From Haematococcus lacustris (Eukaryota > Chlorophyta > Chlorophyceae > Chlamydomonadales > Haematococcaceae), in the NCBI GenBank assembly GCA_030144725.1, contig JASKMD010000012.1:7239095-7303094 (forward strand): a DNA stretch of 64,000 bases, given 5' to 3'. Each line of letters opens with the position of its first letter. The stretch's first letter is position 1. The translations under genes and the position numbers were made by a program. Below the pieces are notes generated by a model, which saw nothing but the letters and a program-made list of their open reading frames with translations, did no database searches and was not told the origin of the DNA. Positions 53,609-64,000 of this stretch are shown here, one piece after another.

Positions 53609-56600
53609 TCACTGCTCAGCACCCGGGCCTTGGTAGTGCTTGCGAGAGAGCGGCGCGAGTCTATGTCGAGGCCGCGGCTTATCCCGCGCGACCGGCCCCG
53701 GGTGCTGCACCGCCTGCGCACCCGACCGCTGCCTAAGCGCCTGGTCTGCGATGGCTAGCTGCCCGAACATGCCGCCCAGCTCCCTGCACGCGTCAGCTAC
53801 CTGCTGCGCCATGCCTGCAAGCTCACCAGCCAGCCGCTCGACAGCAGCGGAATTGCTGCCTCTGGGAGTGCGACTGTCCAGTGTGGTGGCCTGTCTTAGT
53901 GGGCTGGTAGGGCCGCACGGGAGGCATGCTCTGGAGGGGCTGGGCAACCTCGGGTGCTGCAGCCTGGTGGCAGCCGTTGGGGCAGAGCTAGCCGGCCCTT
54001 TATGGCTGGCCCTGCCACTGCCATGGGCGCTGTTGGCCAAGGACTGGGCAGGGCCAGGATGCTGGGATAGGCCGCTGGGCCGCATGGCTGATGAGGGAGA
54101 TGCTGCCGGAGCAGAGACCATGCAGGGAGCATCAACCAGCATGAGCAGAGGTCCAGAGCAAGGTTGATGCGGGGCCTTCACCAGGCTGAGTGGCTGGGTG
54201 GGGTCAATGAGATCAGGGTAGGAGAGGCTGCTGTGCGAGTCATGGTGTGTCGCCCCTGGCCTTGCCGGGATGGAGTCTGTGGCAGCTGGCAGCACGCGGT
54301 TGCTCTGTGGGCGGCGGTTGAGAGATGTAAGCCTGCTCATGCGCTGCGGGGTTGCAGGGGAAGGGGGGGCTGTGTGGTCTGGTTGGGAGTGGCCCTGCAG
54401 CAGCAGCAGTGTCAGAAGCAGCAGCATGTGTGCCTGTCTGTGCAGGAGCAGGAGCTCATGAACTCGTGCCAGCTGGTGCCAGTGAGCAGTTGAACTTAGG
54501 AGCAGGGAGAGGCAGGCGGCACAATAACAGACACATACACTCACTTTTTCTGCATGACAGACACAGGCTACTGCCGACAGCTCAGAGCCATGCTAGGAGC
54601 AGGATGCAGCAGCACTTCAGTTACTTCAGGCCTTGGCTGCTCATGGGGAGGCAGACAAACATATCCACTAGCTAACAGATCCACTAGCACCACCTTGCCC
54701 TGGCACGTCAGATACCAATAACAGCACCGATCCTCTGTACCTGCTAAACATTCACAACCATCATTCTCCTTGATATGTTCCTTGGCACATGTGAGCTACA
54801 AACCCCACATCGATGGCACGTTCGTTACAGCCAACTGGAGACCAGTGGGCACCTAATTAAACCAACAGCTGAATGCTTAACAGCCTGTCAAAACATGGGA
54901 AGGGCAGCCTGTGAGGAGCAGCAGCAGGAGGAGGGTGATGTGGCCCTCACCTCCCTCAGCAGCCCGAGGGTGATGCGGTCCAGCTCCAGCAGGCAGCCCT
55001 CCTCTAGCTGTGTAGTGCCTGCCCTGCTGTACAGCAGTCGGCCTGACAAGCTGGAGCGCCTGGTCACTGCTGCCGGGCCAGGCAGGGCCAAGGCAAGCGG
55101 TAGGGGCCATTGCTGAGAAGGGTTGCAGCCGCAGTTGCTGGGGGCGCGCATGGGAGCCAGAGAGGGCTTGAGGGTGGGTGGAACCAGGCGTTGCATCAGG
55201 CTTGGCTGCAGGCAGGCGGCAGACGCCCAGTGAAGGGGCTGCCAGTGGGGCGGCAGCGCTACTACAGCGTACATATCCTTTGAACATACCAGGCCAGGAG
55301 CCCTTTGAACAGCCCTTTAAACCTTTGGAGGTGCCCTTTGATGCTGAGGGGGGCCTGTAGACAGGCTGAAAGGAGCAGTCCGCACCAGGTGCCCTTTGAT
55401 CCTTTGGAAGTGCCCTTTGGAGGTGCGAGAGTGAGTGCCGCACTGGTACGAGCAGGTATGAGCCAGAATGAGTTGGTATTAGCCTAGTGGCACAATGCCA
55501 CCGAAGAAGCAGGAGAGTACCGGAGCCCAGGACGACGAAGCAGCTGTAGCAGCTCATGCAGTGGGAATCCCCCAAATAGGCAAGGGCATAGCTGAGACGC
55601 GTGAGTTTGTGTTTGATCCAGCCACACAGATTGGGGTGGGCATCGACCCCGGCGTCAGCCAGGCAGTCAGCGCAGCCTCTGGGGTGAGGGACGAGAGGTC
55701 AGGCCAGCTGGTAGCTGACCAGCTCCGCCGTTGGAAGCTGACCAAGGGCCAGGTGAAGCATGACAGCGGCCTGAACAACTCCCGCCATGACACCGAGCGG
55801 TGGCTAGCACCTATCAAGCCCCACCTCCAGCACCTGGCAGCAGCAAGCTCAGCCGGCACCTCCCTGGAGGCCAACCTGAAGCACGCCACCGTCACCCTGG
55901 CCACCTGGGACGCAGTGTGGGAGGTGTACCTTGACCCCAAGTGGGCATGGCAGCGGCTGAGGCTGTACGTAGCCCAGGACCGAGCGCTGGAGCAGTTCTT
56001 CAAGAAGGTGAGGATGGGTGGGAGGGAGGGAGGGTAAGGGACTGAGAGGTGGTGGGTTGGCCATGTAATGAAAGAGTGCTTGACTGTGCCATACCTAACC
56101 CGGTGCTACCATGTCAGCCACCCTGTGTGCCTTGTGTGCATGACTGCAGTTGGAAGAGGAGATGGCTGAGATGTCCATGAAGCGCCATGGGCGTGCCAAG
56201 CATTTTGTAGTGGTCCACGCTTAGTGTTCCATGGCAATGAAGGCTCTAAGTTGAGGGCCAAGGTGCTGCAGCGTACATATGCATATTGCAGCAGAGTCCT
56301 ATGCACTGGCTAGCAAGTGACCAACCCTGGCTTTAAGAGCAATGCCTTCAAGGCTGTGGTACCCACCTTCATGCCACCCTCGAGGCAGGCGTCCAGCACG
56401 GCATCCAGGTGGCTGTTGTTTGGGGCCTGGTTGCTGCCCCTGCCCTGCACTGCCCAGCGCCACATGGCCACAAAGTCCTGTAGGCAAGCAGGCGGTGCTC
56501 GGCCTGAGTGCTGGCTCAAGCTCTGCAGGGTAGCATCAAATCTGTGCCCTCAGGCAGGCAGGCAGGCAGGCATGCGAATACCTTCCATGCTCCACTTGCC

Positions 56601-59600
56601 CTGCCCTGCCCTGCCCTGCCCTGCCGTGCCCCATGGAAAGAAGAAAAACATCCAAAATGTGCTCTCGTCCTGCCCTGCCCCAAACCGCCCTGACCCACCT
56701 GGTGTACCCCCGGGTCGGCCTTGCCCAGCAGGCGCAGCAGCGAATAGGGCCTCAGCAGCATGGCCACCAGGAAGGTGGTCATGGCCAGCATCATCACCAG
56801 CGGCACCAGCAGCCTCAGGGCCTGGGCCAGGGCCGCCTCAGCACCTGTCATGCCCCCTACACCCGGGTCCATCACTGCCTGCACAGGGGGGCCAGGCAGG
56901 CAGGGCGGCAAGCAGGCGCCCAGGCAGGTCAATGGGCGAGCAGGCGGGCAGGGCAGCAAGCAGGCGGGCAGGGCAGCAAGCAGGCAGGCAGGCCGCCCTA
57001 ATAAGACGTGTGTGATCTTTGGGTGTACAGGCGGGCAGGTAGACAGGCAGGCATGCAGGCAGCCCTGGGACCCCACTAAGTAAACCACTAGGCCAAGCAT
57101 TTGTTAGCAAAACGTGTGTTTCCAACATCACCTCCCCCTTTTCGTCCAAGCACAAACCTACGACCAGCACCTGTCTAAGTGCCTTGGCCCCAAGGCTCCC
57201 AAGGCCCTGTGTAGCAGCAACTTGCGCCTCTAGGCTGCAGCTTGTGTGGTGCCAGCACTGGTTGCCAGGTGGCTGTCGAGGCAGAGCAGCTACTGGGCCA
57301 CCTCCCTAAGCTCAGCCTGCTCAGGAACCTTTAGCAACCTTGGTCCCTACCTGAAAGGTGATCATGCCGATGGCGTCATGCAGCAGGTTGGCTTGCAGCG
57401 TGTTGAGCAGGGCGGCGCCCAGGCTGCTGAGCTGGCTGACGCGGGAGCCCCACACCATCACCAGGCACACCACCAGGGGCAGCGTGACTGCTGCGTAGAC
57501 CATCAAGAAGTGTAGGAGTTCAAGGCCAATGGCTGCCTGCACAACCACACAGGCAGCAGCACGGCAGGGAGTAGCAGCTCGGACTGGTGAGGTCTAAGAA
57601 GGGGTAGGGTGGAGGTCGAGGTGAGGCAGAGCAGGTCGAAGGGTGGAGGTAAGGGGTAAGTTGTTCACTCAACCCTTTGCTGGTCCATCGAAGTCAGTTG
57701 AAGGGTAGTGGCGATGATGGTGTGTTTGTTTGGCCCTGCCTGACCTTGTCTGCAACAGGCCACCCGTCCTCCTCAGACCCCAGCCCAAGTGCATCTATGC
57801 AGCCTTTCCTAGCCCCTTGTCCAGGGCCTTCTTGGGTGTGCTCAGTATTACTTCGGGCCTTGGCTGCTCCTTTGAAGGTGAGGATAGTGACAGCAGGAGA
57901 GCAGGAGAGCAGGAGTGCCCTCCAGTGTGTGCTGCCTTCCCCGTTGGCATCCCAGAAGAAGAGGAGGAAGAAGAAGAAGAAGAAGAAGGGAGGAGCTGGC
58001 CTGCTCCCACCATGGCCACCCACCCTACTGCTCGCTCCCTGTTGACCCCCTGTTGACCCACCCTCCCTGCTCACCAGGGTTTTGAAGACGAGCGCCAGGC
58101 GAGGTTGGAAGCTGATGTATTTGATGGCAAACACCAGCAGGAAGATTAGCGCAGCCCCCTGCAGTAGGCCGTACCACACCTGCAGCACAACAGCCCAGCC
58201 AGCCAGCTCACCCAGAGGTGAGGCAGCCGGGATGTAAGCTAGGAGCCAGGCTGGCAGCAGGCCCACCCAGCCCACCACGGGCAAAGGCAAGGCTGCCAAG
58301 GCAAAGCCAGCCCAACAGCCAGGCAGGTGGGTAGATCGGGACTGCAATGCAGCGCTGAACATGCAGCGCATTGGGGAGAGCAAGTGGCGCCCACTGGAGC
58401 TGTGCTACTGGCCAGAGCAGGGGAAGCTGCCAGCCAAGGGCAATGAGTACCCAGGCCTGGGGTACAAGCGGCTGCGAGACAAGGCACCCAAGGCCCAGCA
58501 GCAGCAGCAGCCTCCTGCTACGGCACAGTAGTGTGTGCCCCCTCTCTTGATCTGTTATCAGCTTACCATTAGTGCATGTTTGTCATGCCAACTCTACATC
58601 ATAGCCCACTGGGTCAGGCAATAGTGTAGGTGGTAGGCGATTATGCCCATGTGTATGCCGTGTGTATGGCACGTGCATGGGAACTCCACATAGACAAAAA
58701 CATTATTCTGTAGTGTTCCACGCTCAGTGTTCCATGGCACTGAAGGCTCTAGATTGAGGGCCAAGGTGCTGAGAGCCACACTTACATACAGGTCGGCCAT
58801 CTGCTGGGCGCTCTGGAACATGGTTGCTGCCTGCTGGAGTCCTGTCAGGTCGGCGGGCAGCGCCCAGCGTCCAGCAGTACCGGCCAGGGGCTGCACTCCA
58901 CTGCCACCCTCACCACCCAGGGTAGCCACATCATTAGCTGGTGTACTGCCTTGCATTGTACTGCCTGCTGCGGTACTGGGTGATGAGAGGTGGAGGGTGC
59001 CAGTCGCCCGGGCAGGGAGCAGGTAGCGTGCAGGAGCCGCGGCCTGGCTGTCATAGGCAGGAAAGCTGCGCACGGGTTGTGGTACAGGGGCAGGAGGTCC
59101 ATGGGCGCATGGGGTAACGAGGAGTTGAACCTGCTACCTACTCCTGCATCTCCTCACTGGGGCCCCCACTTCCCACTCCATGCCCGCCACCACCCACACC
59201 ATGCCCTCAGCCACCATCGCCTGAACCTCCCCCACCCTCCCCTCAGCCACCATTGCCTGAACCTTCCCCACCCTCCCCTCAGCCACTATCGCCTGAACCT
59301 CCCCCACCCTCCCCCCGATCGCCCACCACATTGGGCTCCGCACCTGCTTTGGGATGTATCACTGCAGTAAGACCTATACTGAGCTGCTCTGCCTTCACCT
59401 GAGCACTCATTCCGCACCTGCTCTGAAAGCTGCTGCCATCCATCACTTGAGTGACGTACAAAAAATACACCGCGACGGCCGCCACCTGCAGTGCGCACTG
59501 CGTGACTTCGTACGCCAGCCAGCCGGGCGTGAGTCTGCTGGCGTAGCTCCACTGGACGGTGCGGGAGAGGGTCTGTTGCCGGACACTGCCCATCGCGACC

Positions 59601-62600
59601 GGGGCGTGTCGCAGCTTCGCCGCCTCCTCCGCCTCAATCTCTAGCACTCCCTGCACGATCTTGTGTTGCCGGGCCAGGGTGAAGCCCACGTCCACGGCGG
59701 TGAGAGCGCAGTAGGTGACGACCAGCAGCAGCAGCGCAAGGTCTGGCGCCAAGCGGGCGAGCACCCACTGGCCTGTGCCAGCGCCATAGTCAGGGACGGG
59801 CAGGGCCTGCGGGAGGCAATGTAGATGGAGGGGAGGGGAGGGGATAGGGGTGGCAGGGGGAGGTTCATGTAGGGGAGGGGCAGGGTGGGAGGGATAGGGG
59901 GTAGGGTGGGGCAGGGTATTTCAGGGGGAGGGGTGATGCTGACATAGTAGGACAGGGCCGGCTGAGAGAGGGTGGAGGAGGGGGCAGGGCAAGCCATGGT
60001 TTAGGGGAGGCACGGGGATGGCTTGTCCCAGCCTACCTGCACTTGGTGTGTGCCCACAATGCGTCCGTCCTGCTGCCAATCTAGCCTCAACCTCCAACAG
60101 CCAAACACAGCCGCTGCGGGGTTGTAGCTGAGCAGCTGCACAGACATGCTGTGTGTCATGGACTTTTCCACGTAGTTGCCGTCCAGCACGTAGCTCAGCA
60201 CCTGGGCGGCACGCTTGGCGCTGATGCCGGTGTCTACCAGCACGGGGTAGCCGGCCTCTAGCCCGGGCAGCGGGTGGTGGAAGAAGGCAAAGGGTGCCTG
60301 GGTGCTGGACAGCTCCCCTGAGCCGGCGCTGGCATTGTACCTGTGGAGATGTGAAAACGTGCAAACCCTTGTCATACGTGCCACCTGGCATGTGAGGAGT
60401 GCATGCAAGGTAGATCTAACCTGTCCGTCCTTTGACAGCAATTGCATTTGATGACGCGCCCTTAGCTGCTGGCTAGCCCCTGACAGGAGGATCTGGCGTC
60501 CCTGGACCGAAGTCGAGCGTACTGTCCCTAGACTAGACATGTAGCCCTGGACTATGGCGACGGAGAGGCTGGAGTTCACGGTCTGCAAAGGGAAGCCTTA
60601 AGGAGCAGCATGGCCGTGCAGCTCTCTTGCCTACACATGTCAGAGGGGCTGGGCTTTGAGGGTGTGCACCTCAAGTAGATGTAGAGGGTGAGAGGTAGAG
60701 GGTGGTAGAGGTGTGGAGGTTAGCAAGGGCAGGGGCGGGGTAGGCCGAGGAGACGTGAGGCGACGGGTGCATGTGCAGGGGAGCAGTAGCGGTTGCAGCC
60801 AGGGTGTCAGTTTCAACCCTCGGCTAAGTCTGCCGCCACCCTCGCAGCTGGCCTAGCCCCGCACCAGTCGGACACGTCGAGATGCGCGTTGAACAGGCCG
60901 GACCGGGAGTTGAACACGGGGTCTGTACCAAACCCGCCCAGGTCCGACAGCGAGGAGTAGGTGCGTCGCCCGGAGCAGGCCGGGTCCAGCTTGCCGCCCA
61001 GCGCGCTGCCGGAGCATGTGCTGCGAGAGGTGTCGGACAGAGCGCTGAGCGGCTTGCGCACCACGTGTAGCAGCAGGCCGGCCAGCACCTTGTTATGGCC
61101 GCCAGTTCCGGCATACCGGGGCAGTCGGGGTTCGGAGGCGACAAGGCCTGGCAGGTGCTGCAGCGGGTCGAGCCTGCGGGGGCCGCACAGCAACACTTGC
61201 GGCTGCCTGTCGTGAAAGGGGTCGGAAGTGAGATCCATTACATATACACTACAAGACTGCCCACATCCCATCAAAAGCTCAGCAGCAGCAGCCCGCGGCA
61301 GTGTGACTTATGTGTGAACCTATGGCTGTGATGCAAGCCCTGACAGTGGCCCAATCAGAGGCACAGGGACAAGTTGCCCACAGGGTTGCTGATGAGAGTG
61401 CTCTGCTAGTGACATGCGATGAGGAGGGTGCTGGGCTCATCACGACCTAGTGCGCTCTGCTTTTGCTTGTGCTCTGCTCTTGCTCTGCTCTTGCTCCGCT
61501 CTTGCTCTGCTCTCGCTCTGCTTGTGACATGCAGTGCTTGACTCACCGTGAACCCGCAGCGCTGCCTCCCTCTTGGCCACCAGGGTCCAAGGCCTCCGCA
61601 AACCGCCTCAGCAAGAAACTGTACTTTTCACCCTCAGTTGCTGCCCTGGCCAGCAGGCAAGCGCTGAACCTGGCATCCCTGGTGGATGTGTTGCCACCAG
61701 GCTGTGCAGCCAGGCTGGCCATGAGGAGGGAGGTGGTGAGCTGCATGGGCTGGGCATAGGTGATGGTGGCGTCCAAGGTGGCTGCCAGCAGGCTGGATAC
61801 CGAGGCCAGGGCCAAGGCCTGCGCTGCCTGGGCTGCCTGGGTCAGGGATTGCAGGTCTGACAGCACCTGGGCCCTGGTGGCCTGGCTGCTGGCAGCGTCC
61901 ACACCAGCGCCACGCCACAGCTGGAGCTCAGTTGCAACCTGCACAAAGGGATGCGGGCAGGGAGGAGGGAGGAGTGTGCATGGGTGTGGGTGGGTGTTGG
62001 GGAGCAAGCAGCGCCCTCACGCCCTGGCTGGTGTCTGAGGGTCTGTGTCCAACGTGCAGGCCCAGGCAGGTGTGAGGGGGGTCGAGGGAGGGGGGCCCGA
62101 GGGTGAAGGAGTGCATGGGGCCAAGCAGCGCCCCTTTCCTGGCTGGCCTATTGCAGGCACCTGACAATCAAAAAGGTATGTCTCTGTGTAGGGAGTACAG
62201 GGATTTGAAGGCGGTGCTAGTGCTGATGGGGACAGCATGTGGTGGTGCCGCCGCCCCGCTTGACCGCTGCCCGCACCTTGCCCTGCACTATGCAACAAGC
62301 AGGTCTGGCCGCAAAGCTAGGTGTGAAAAAGGAGCGGGAGGGTTGGTGAGGATTGCGGCGAAGATGAGCGCCCGCAGTCGTAGCGCACAAGTTCATTGCT
62401 TTCAGCTGAAAATTTCTTACCTGCTGGTCAGTCGCATCCAATGCGCCGCTAGCGACGGGCAGCGCCTGCAGCAGCGTGGACTGCGAGGCGCGGACTGCTG
62501 CGACACCGGCTTGCAGGCTTCCCATGAGCCCCGCCAGCAGGCCCAGCAGCACCACCTGCACCAGCAAGCCAGCGGGCAGTGACACACGTCGCATGCGAGC

Positions 62601-62646
62601 ACGGACGGTATGGCTGCCTCGCAGCGGGAGCTGTGGGCGGCGATAC
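53609..62646 (-). CDS. Polycystin/TRPP-like cation channel
   Basis: A polycystin-type channel, expected in the ciliary or plasma membrane. Model: complement of 53609-54394, 54951-55205, 56367-56477, 56699-56878, 57351-57536, 58075-58179, 58786-59065, 59418-59806, 60037-60340, 60485-60582, 60840-61206, 61547-61938 and 62421-62646. Phases agree at every join. In protein order there is a basic stretch and first membrane segment (LLVQVVLLGLLAGLMG); an extracellular polycystin domain (FGTDPVFN, then SMSVQLLSYNPAAAVF.CWRL); segments with DLALLLLVVTYCALTAVDVG and VAAVAVYFLYV; the S4-S5-like YISFQPRLALVFKTL; a pore-region exon (LLHFLMVYAAVTLPLVVC and LSSLGAALLNTLQANLLHD); S6 (LLVPLVMMLAMTTFLVAM); and a long Ser/Pro-rich tail with a coiled coil (VERLAGELAGMAQQVADACR). 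Donors at 60485 and 60840 are weaker. The start is unresolved: the ATG at 62594 or upstream exons. Confidence 0.82.
55495..56290 (+). pseudogene. Fanzor-like fragment with RuvC-I motif (copy E), in a polycystin intron
   Basis: The plus-strand frame 55495-56036 starts MPPKKQESTGAQ. It contains IGVGIDPGVSQAVSAASG, whose Asp in GIDPG fits the first catalytic residue of RuvC-like TnpB/Fanzor nucleases. A helical region follows (WEVYLDPKWAWQRLRLY, RALEQFFKKV). After a probable intron, LEEEMAEMSMKRHGRAKHF follows near 56153 and stops at a TAG at 56222, where copy B continues with QLVVFF. RuvC-II/III and the zinc part are lost. It lies wholly in the 55206-56366 intron of the polycystin gene, on the opposite strand. 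Confidence 0.7.
58256..58780 (+). pseudogene. Fanzor-like 3' fragment (copy F), in a polycystin intron
   Basis: It encodes GKGKAAKAKPAQQPG, DRDCNAALNMQRIGESKWRP, LCYWPEQGKLPAKGNEYPGL and a Gln-rich end with a TAG near 58530, then the conserved 3' tail to about 58700. The region 58711-58770 repeats the sequence that follows the break in copy E (56215-56268). It lies in the 58180-58785 intron, antisense to the channel gene. Confidence 0.75.
60421..60486. repeat. Dispersed repeat touching a polycystin splice site
   Basis: This is the second copy of 2549-2614. On the channel gene strand it supplies the inferred donor (GTCAGG at 60484) of the exon 60485-60582. If the donor is real, the repeat provides it. 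Confidence 0.55.
61255..61310 (+). pseudogene. Degenerate Fanzor tail fragment in a polycystin intron
   Basis: ACTGCCCA...AAAGCTCAGCAGCAGCAGCCCGCGGCAGTGTGA resembles the Gln-rich end of the Fanzor-like family and matches 51889-51945. It lies in the 61207-61546 intron. The same intron also holds a CTCTGCTCTTG tandem repeat at about 61448-61520. Confidence 0.4.
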
Positions 62647-62794
62647 CTGTGTGGCGTCACGACCAGGGCGCAGCCATGCTGGCAAGGCACCTCGACAGGC
62701 AGACAGGCTGCAAGTGGCCTGGGCAAGGGCTCTGCACGTTAGGGTGCGCGCTGCTCCCCCTGGACACCACTGAATGCAACAGCTTGCTACGCCC

Positions 62795-63125
62795 AGCCTG
62801 GAGCCAGCAGCGTGACCAGCCGGTGCGGGGCCTGATGTGGTGCCCGGTAGTGGCCACCCCACAAGCCCCCACAGGCCCCATGCAGCAGCCAGGCAGCCAC
62901 ACAGCCAGCAGCATCAGAGCCGGGGCCCAGCACTCCCCAGCCAGCCAAGCGCAGCAAGTGCACTGAGGCTGAGCCGGCAGCTGAGCCCACCCAGCCCACC
63001 CATCCCACCACGGGCAAAGGCAAGGCTGCCAAGGCAAAGCCTGCTACCCCTGAACACCGTTGCTGCACAGTGTGCAAGTTTTGCAACGATTGCGCCGCTA
63101 CCGCAGACATGAACACTAACATACT
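62795..63125 (+). pseudogene. Fanzor-like 3'-part fragment (copy G)
   Basis: The plus strand encodes WSQQRDQPVRGLMWCPVV, then a Pro/Ala/Lys linker with a frame change, GKGKAAKAKPATP, and ends HRCCTVCKFCNDCAATADMN with a TAG at 63129. That end has a Cys cluster instead of the DRDCNAALN segment of the other copies. It lies between the first confident polycystin exon (62646) and the frame at 63254-63901, antisense to both. Confidence 0.6.
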
Positions 63126-63253
63126 CCACTAGTGAATCTCACTCCAGGCACACAGTGCCTTTGTCAGGCTGCCAGTTTGTCTGGTCTGCCGCCCACCCCG
63201 CTGCCTTCACACACCCCTGCCGCCGGACTAAGATCTGCTGTCTGACAACTTAC

Positions 63254-63901
63254 CTGGGGTGGTGCGGTAGGGGTGGTGCAGGTGGGCTCCGCCACAGACG
63301 CTGCCACCAGGCTGCCCGGCACCCCACTAGCCCCCGCCACCACTGCGGGGATGACCAGCTTCATCCCACAGGCCTGCACCCAGCCACTGCTGGACTGCTG
63401 CAGTGATCGCCGGCCCCCCTGCCCACCCTGACCACCCTTCTGCACCAACGACTGGAGCAAAGGGCCACCTTGTCCACCCTGCCCTCCCTGCTGCATCAAC
63501 ACCTCGAGCAAGCCGGAACTGGGGGCTGCCTGGCTGGGGCGGGGTGGGAGTTCCGGCAGCAGCGCCCCCAGGCTGCGGTGCTGCTGAAGGAGCTGCCCTA
63601 GCTGGCTCAGCTGCCCCTGCAGGCCCCTTACAGCCTCCTGGCTGCCCCGCACTGCCGCCAGCAGGTGGGCAGACCTGCCTCTGCCATGGCCGGGTGAACT
63701 GCTGTTGGCAGAAGCCTGGGCATGGGTAGGTGCAAGGGGGGCTGGGGAGAAGGGGCTGATCCAGCTGTCAAGGGGCTGGGTGACCGTCAAGTGATGGTGA
63801 AGAGTGGGGCTAGCCAACTGGCGACGCTGCTGGCTGTTGGCCTGCACAGGCGGTGCCTGCTGGCTGCTGGGCGGTCCCAGGGCCAGGGGGTTACAAGACG
63901 C
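63254..63901 (-). CDS. Possible 5' exon of the polycystin-like gene or of a neighbour
   Basis: An open minus-strand frame ends at a good donor (CAG/GTAAGTTG at 63254) and may begin at an acceptor (CCCATGCAG) near 63902. It encodes a Gln/Ser/Gly-rich sequence with a helical stretch (LQGQLSQLGQLLQQH) and repeated GGQGGQGG. It ends in phase 0, whereas the exon at 62646 needs phase 2, so an exon between them is missing or the two belong to different genes. I do not recognise a domain. Confidence 0.4.
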
Positions 63902-64000
63902 CTGCATGGGTGCGCCATGGCCAGGGCAGGCGACTGCTTGCAGTGCTGTGCAAGCAGCAGTGAACGGTTTGTTGCATGAGTTGGGGTTTGTTTGCTAAGG

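Overview
The window looks like nuclear DNA from a chlorophycean (volvocalean) green alga. It is GC-rich and has many short exons with GT-AG introns. It carries plastid-type genes with N-terminal targeting sequences, a selenocysteine thioredoxin reductase of the kind known from Chlamydomonas, a polycystin-type channel gene, TGTAA motifs downstream of stop codons, and very many simple-sequence arrays and transposon fragments. The Fanzor-like C-terminal sequence is one I associate with Haematococcus, but that is recollection and inference, not proof.

Layout. 1-4140: no recognised gene; a perfect hairpin, a dispersed repeat and a Fanzor tail fragment. 4141-6574 (minus): plastid 3-dehydroquinate synthase, five exons. 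7815-16116 (plus, divergent from the former): cyanobacterial/plastid-type alanyl-tRNA synthetase, 16 exons, with several introns filled by simple repeats. 16618-20879: a TIR DNA transposon with 7-bp target-site duplications, into which its own internally deleted derivative (19067-20292) has inserted; a 146-bp palindrome sits beside the inner copy. 22667-28602 (minus): thioredoxin reductase ending Gly-Cys-Sec-Gly (UGA), 15 exons, followed by a candidate SECIS hairpin at 22323-22389. 29150-31762 (minus): a decayed Fanzor (TnpB-like) element split by a 93-copy pentamer array. 32104-34801 (minus): an unrecognised gene. 34802-40116: repeats, a MITE-like element, and a second Fanzor relic holding a 71-copy GGGGC array. 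40117-48269 (plus): a long coiled-coil protein gene whose intron carries about 139 uninterrupted CTG repeats. 48441-50139 (plus): Cys-type glutathione peroxidase. 50554-51588 (plus): an ORF whose 3' part is a Fanzor C-terminus. 53609 to at least 62646 (minus): a polycystin/TRPP-like channel gene with Fanzor-derived pieces in four of its introns or flanks, all antisense to it.

How the genes relate. The recognisable genes are housekeeping (shikimate pathway, plastid translation), thiol redox (Sec thioredoxin reductase and Cys peroxidase) and probable cilium or membrane functions (coiled-coil protein and polycystin). There is no operon-like system. The unusual content is in the mobile and repeat fraction: a nested transposon pair whose deletion history can be read, a family of Fanzor relics with a conserved 3' non-coding tail, and pentanucleotide/trinucleotide arrays placed inside introns.

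Limits. Exon models were made by eye from reading frame, splice sites, phase and remembered family motifs. Internal exons of the dehydroquinate synthase, synthetase, reductase and peroxidase are phase-consistent throughout. First exons, and parts of the coiled-coil, polycystin and unrecognised genes, are less certain.
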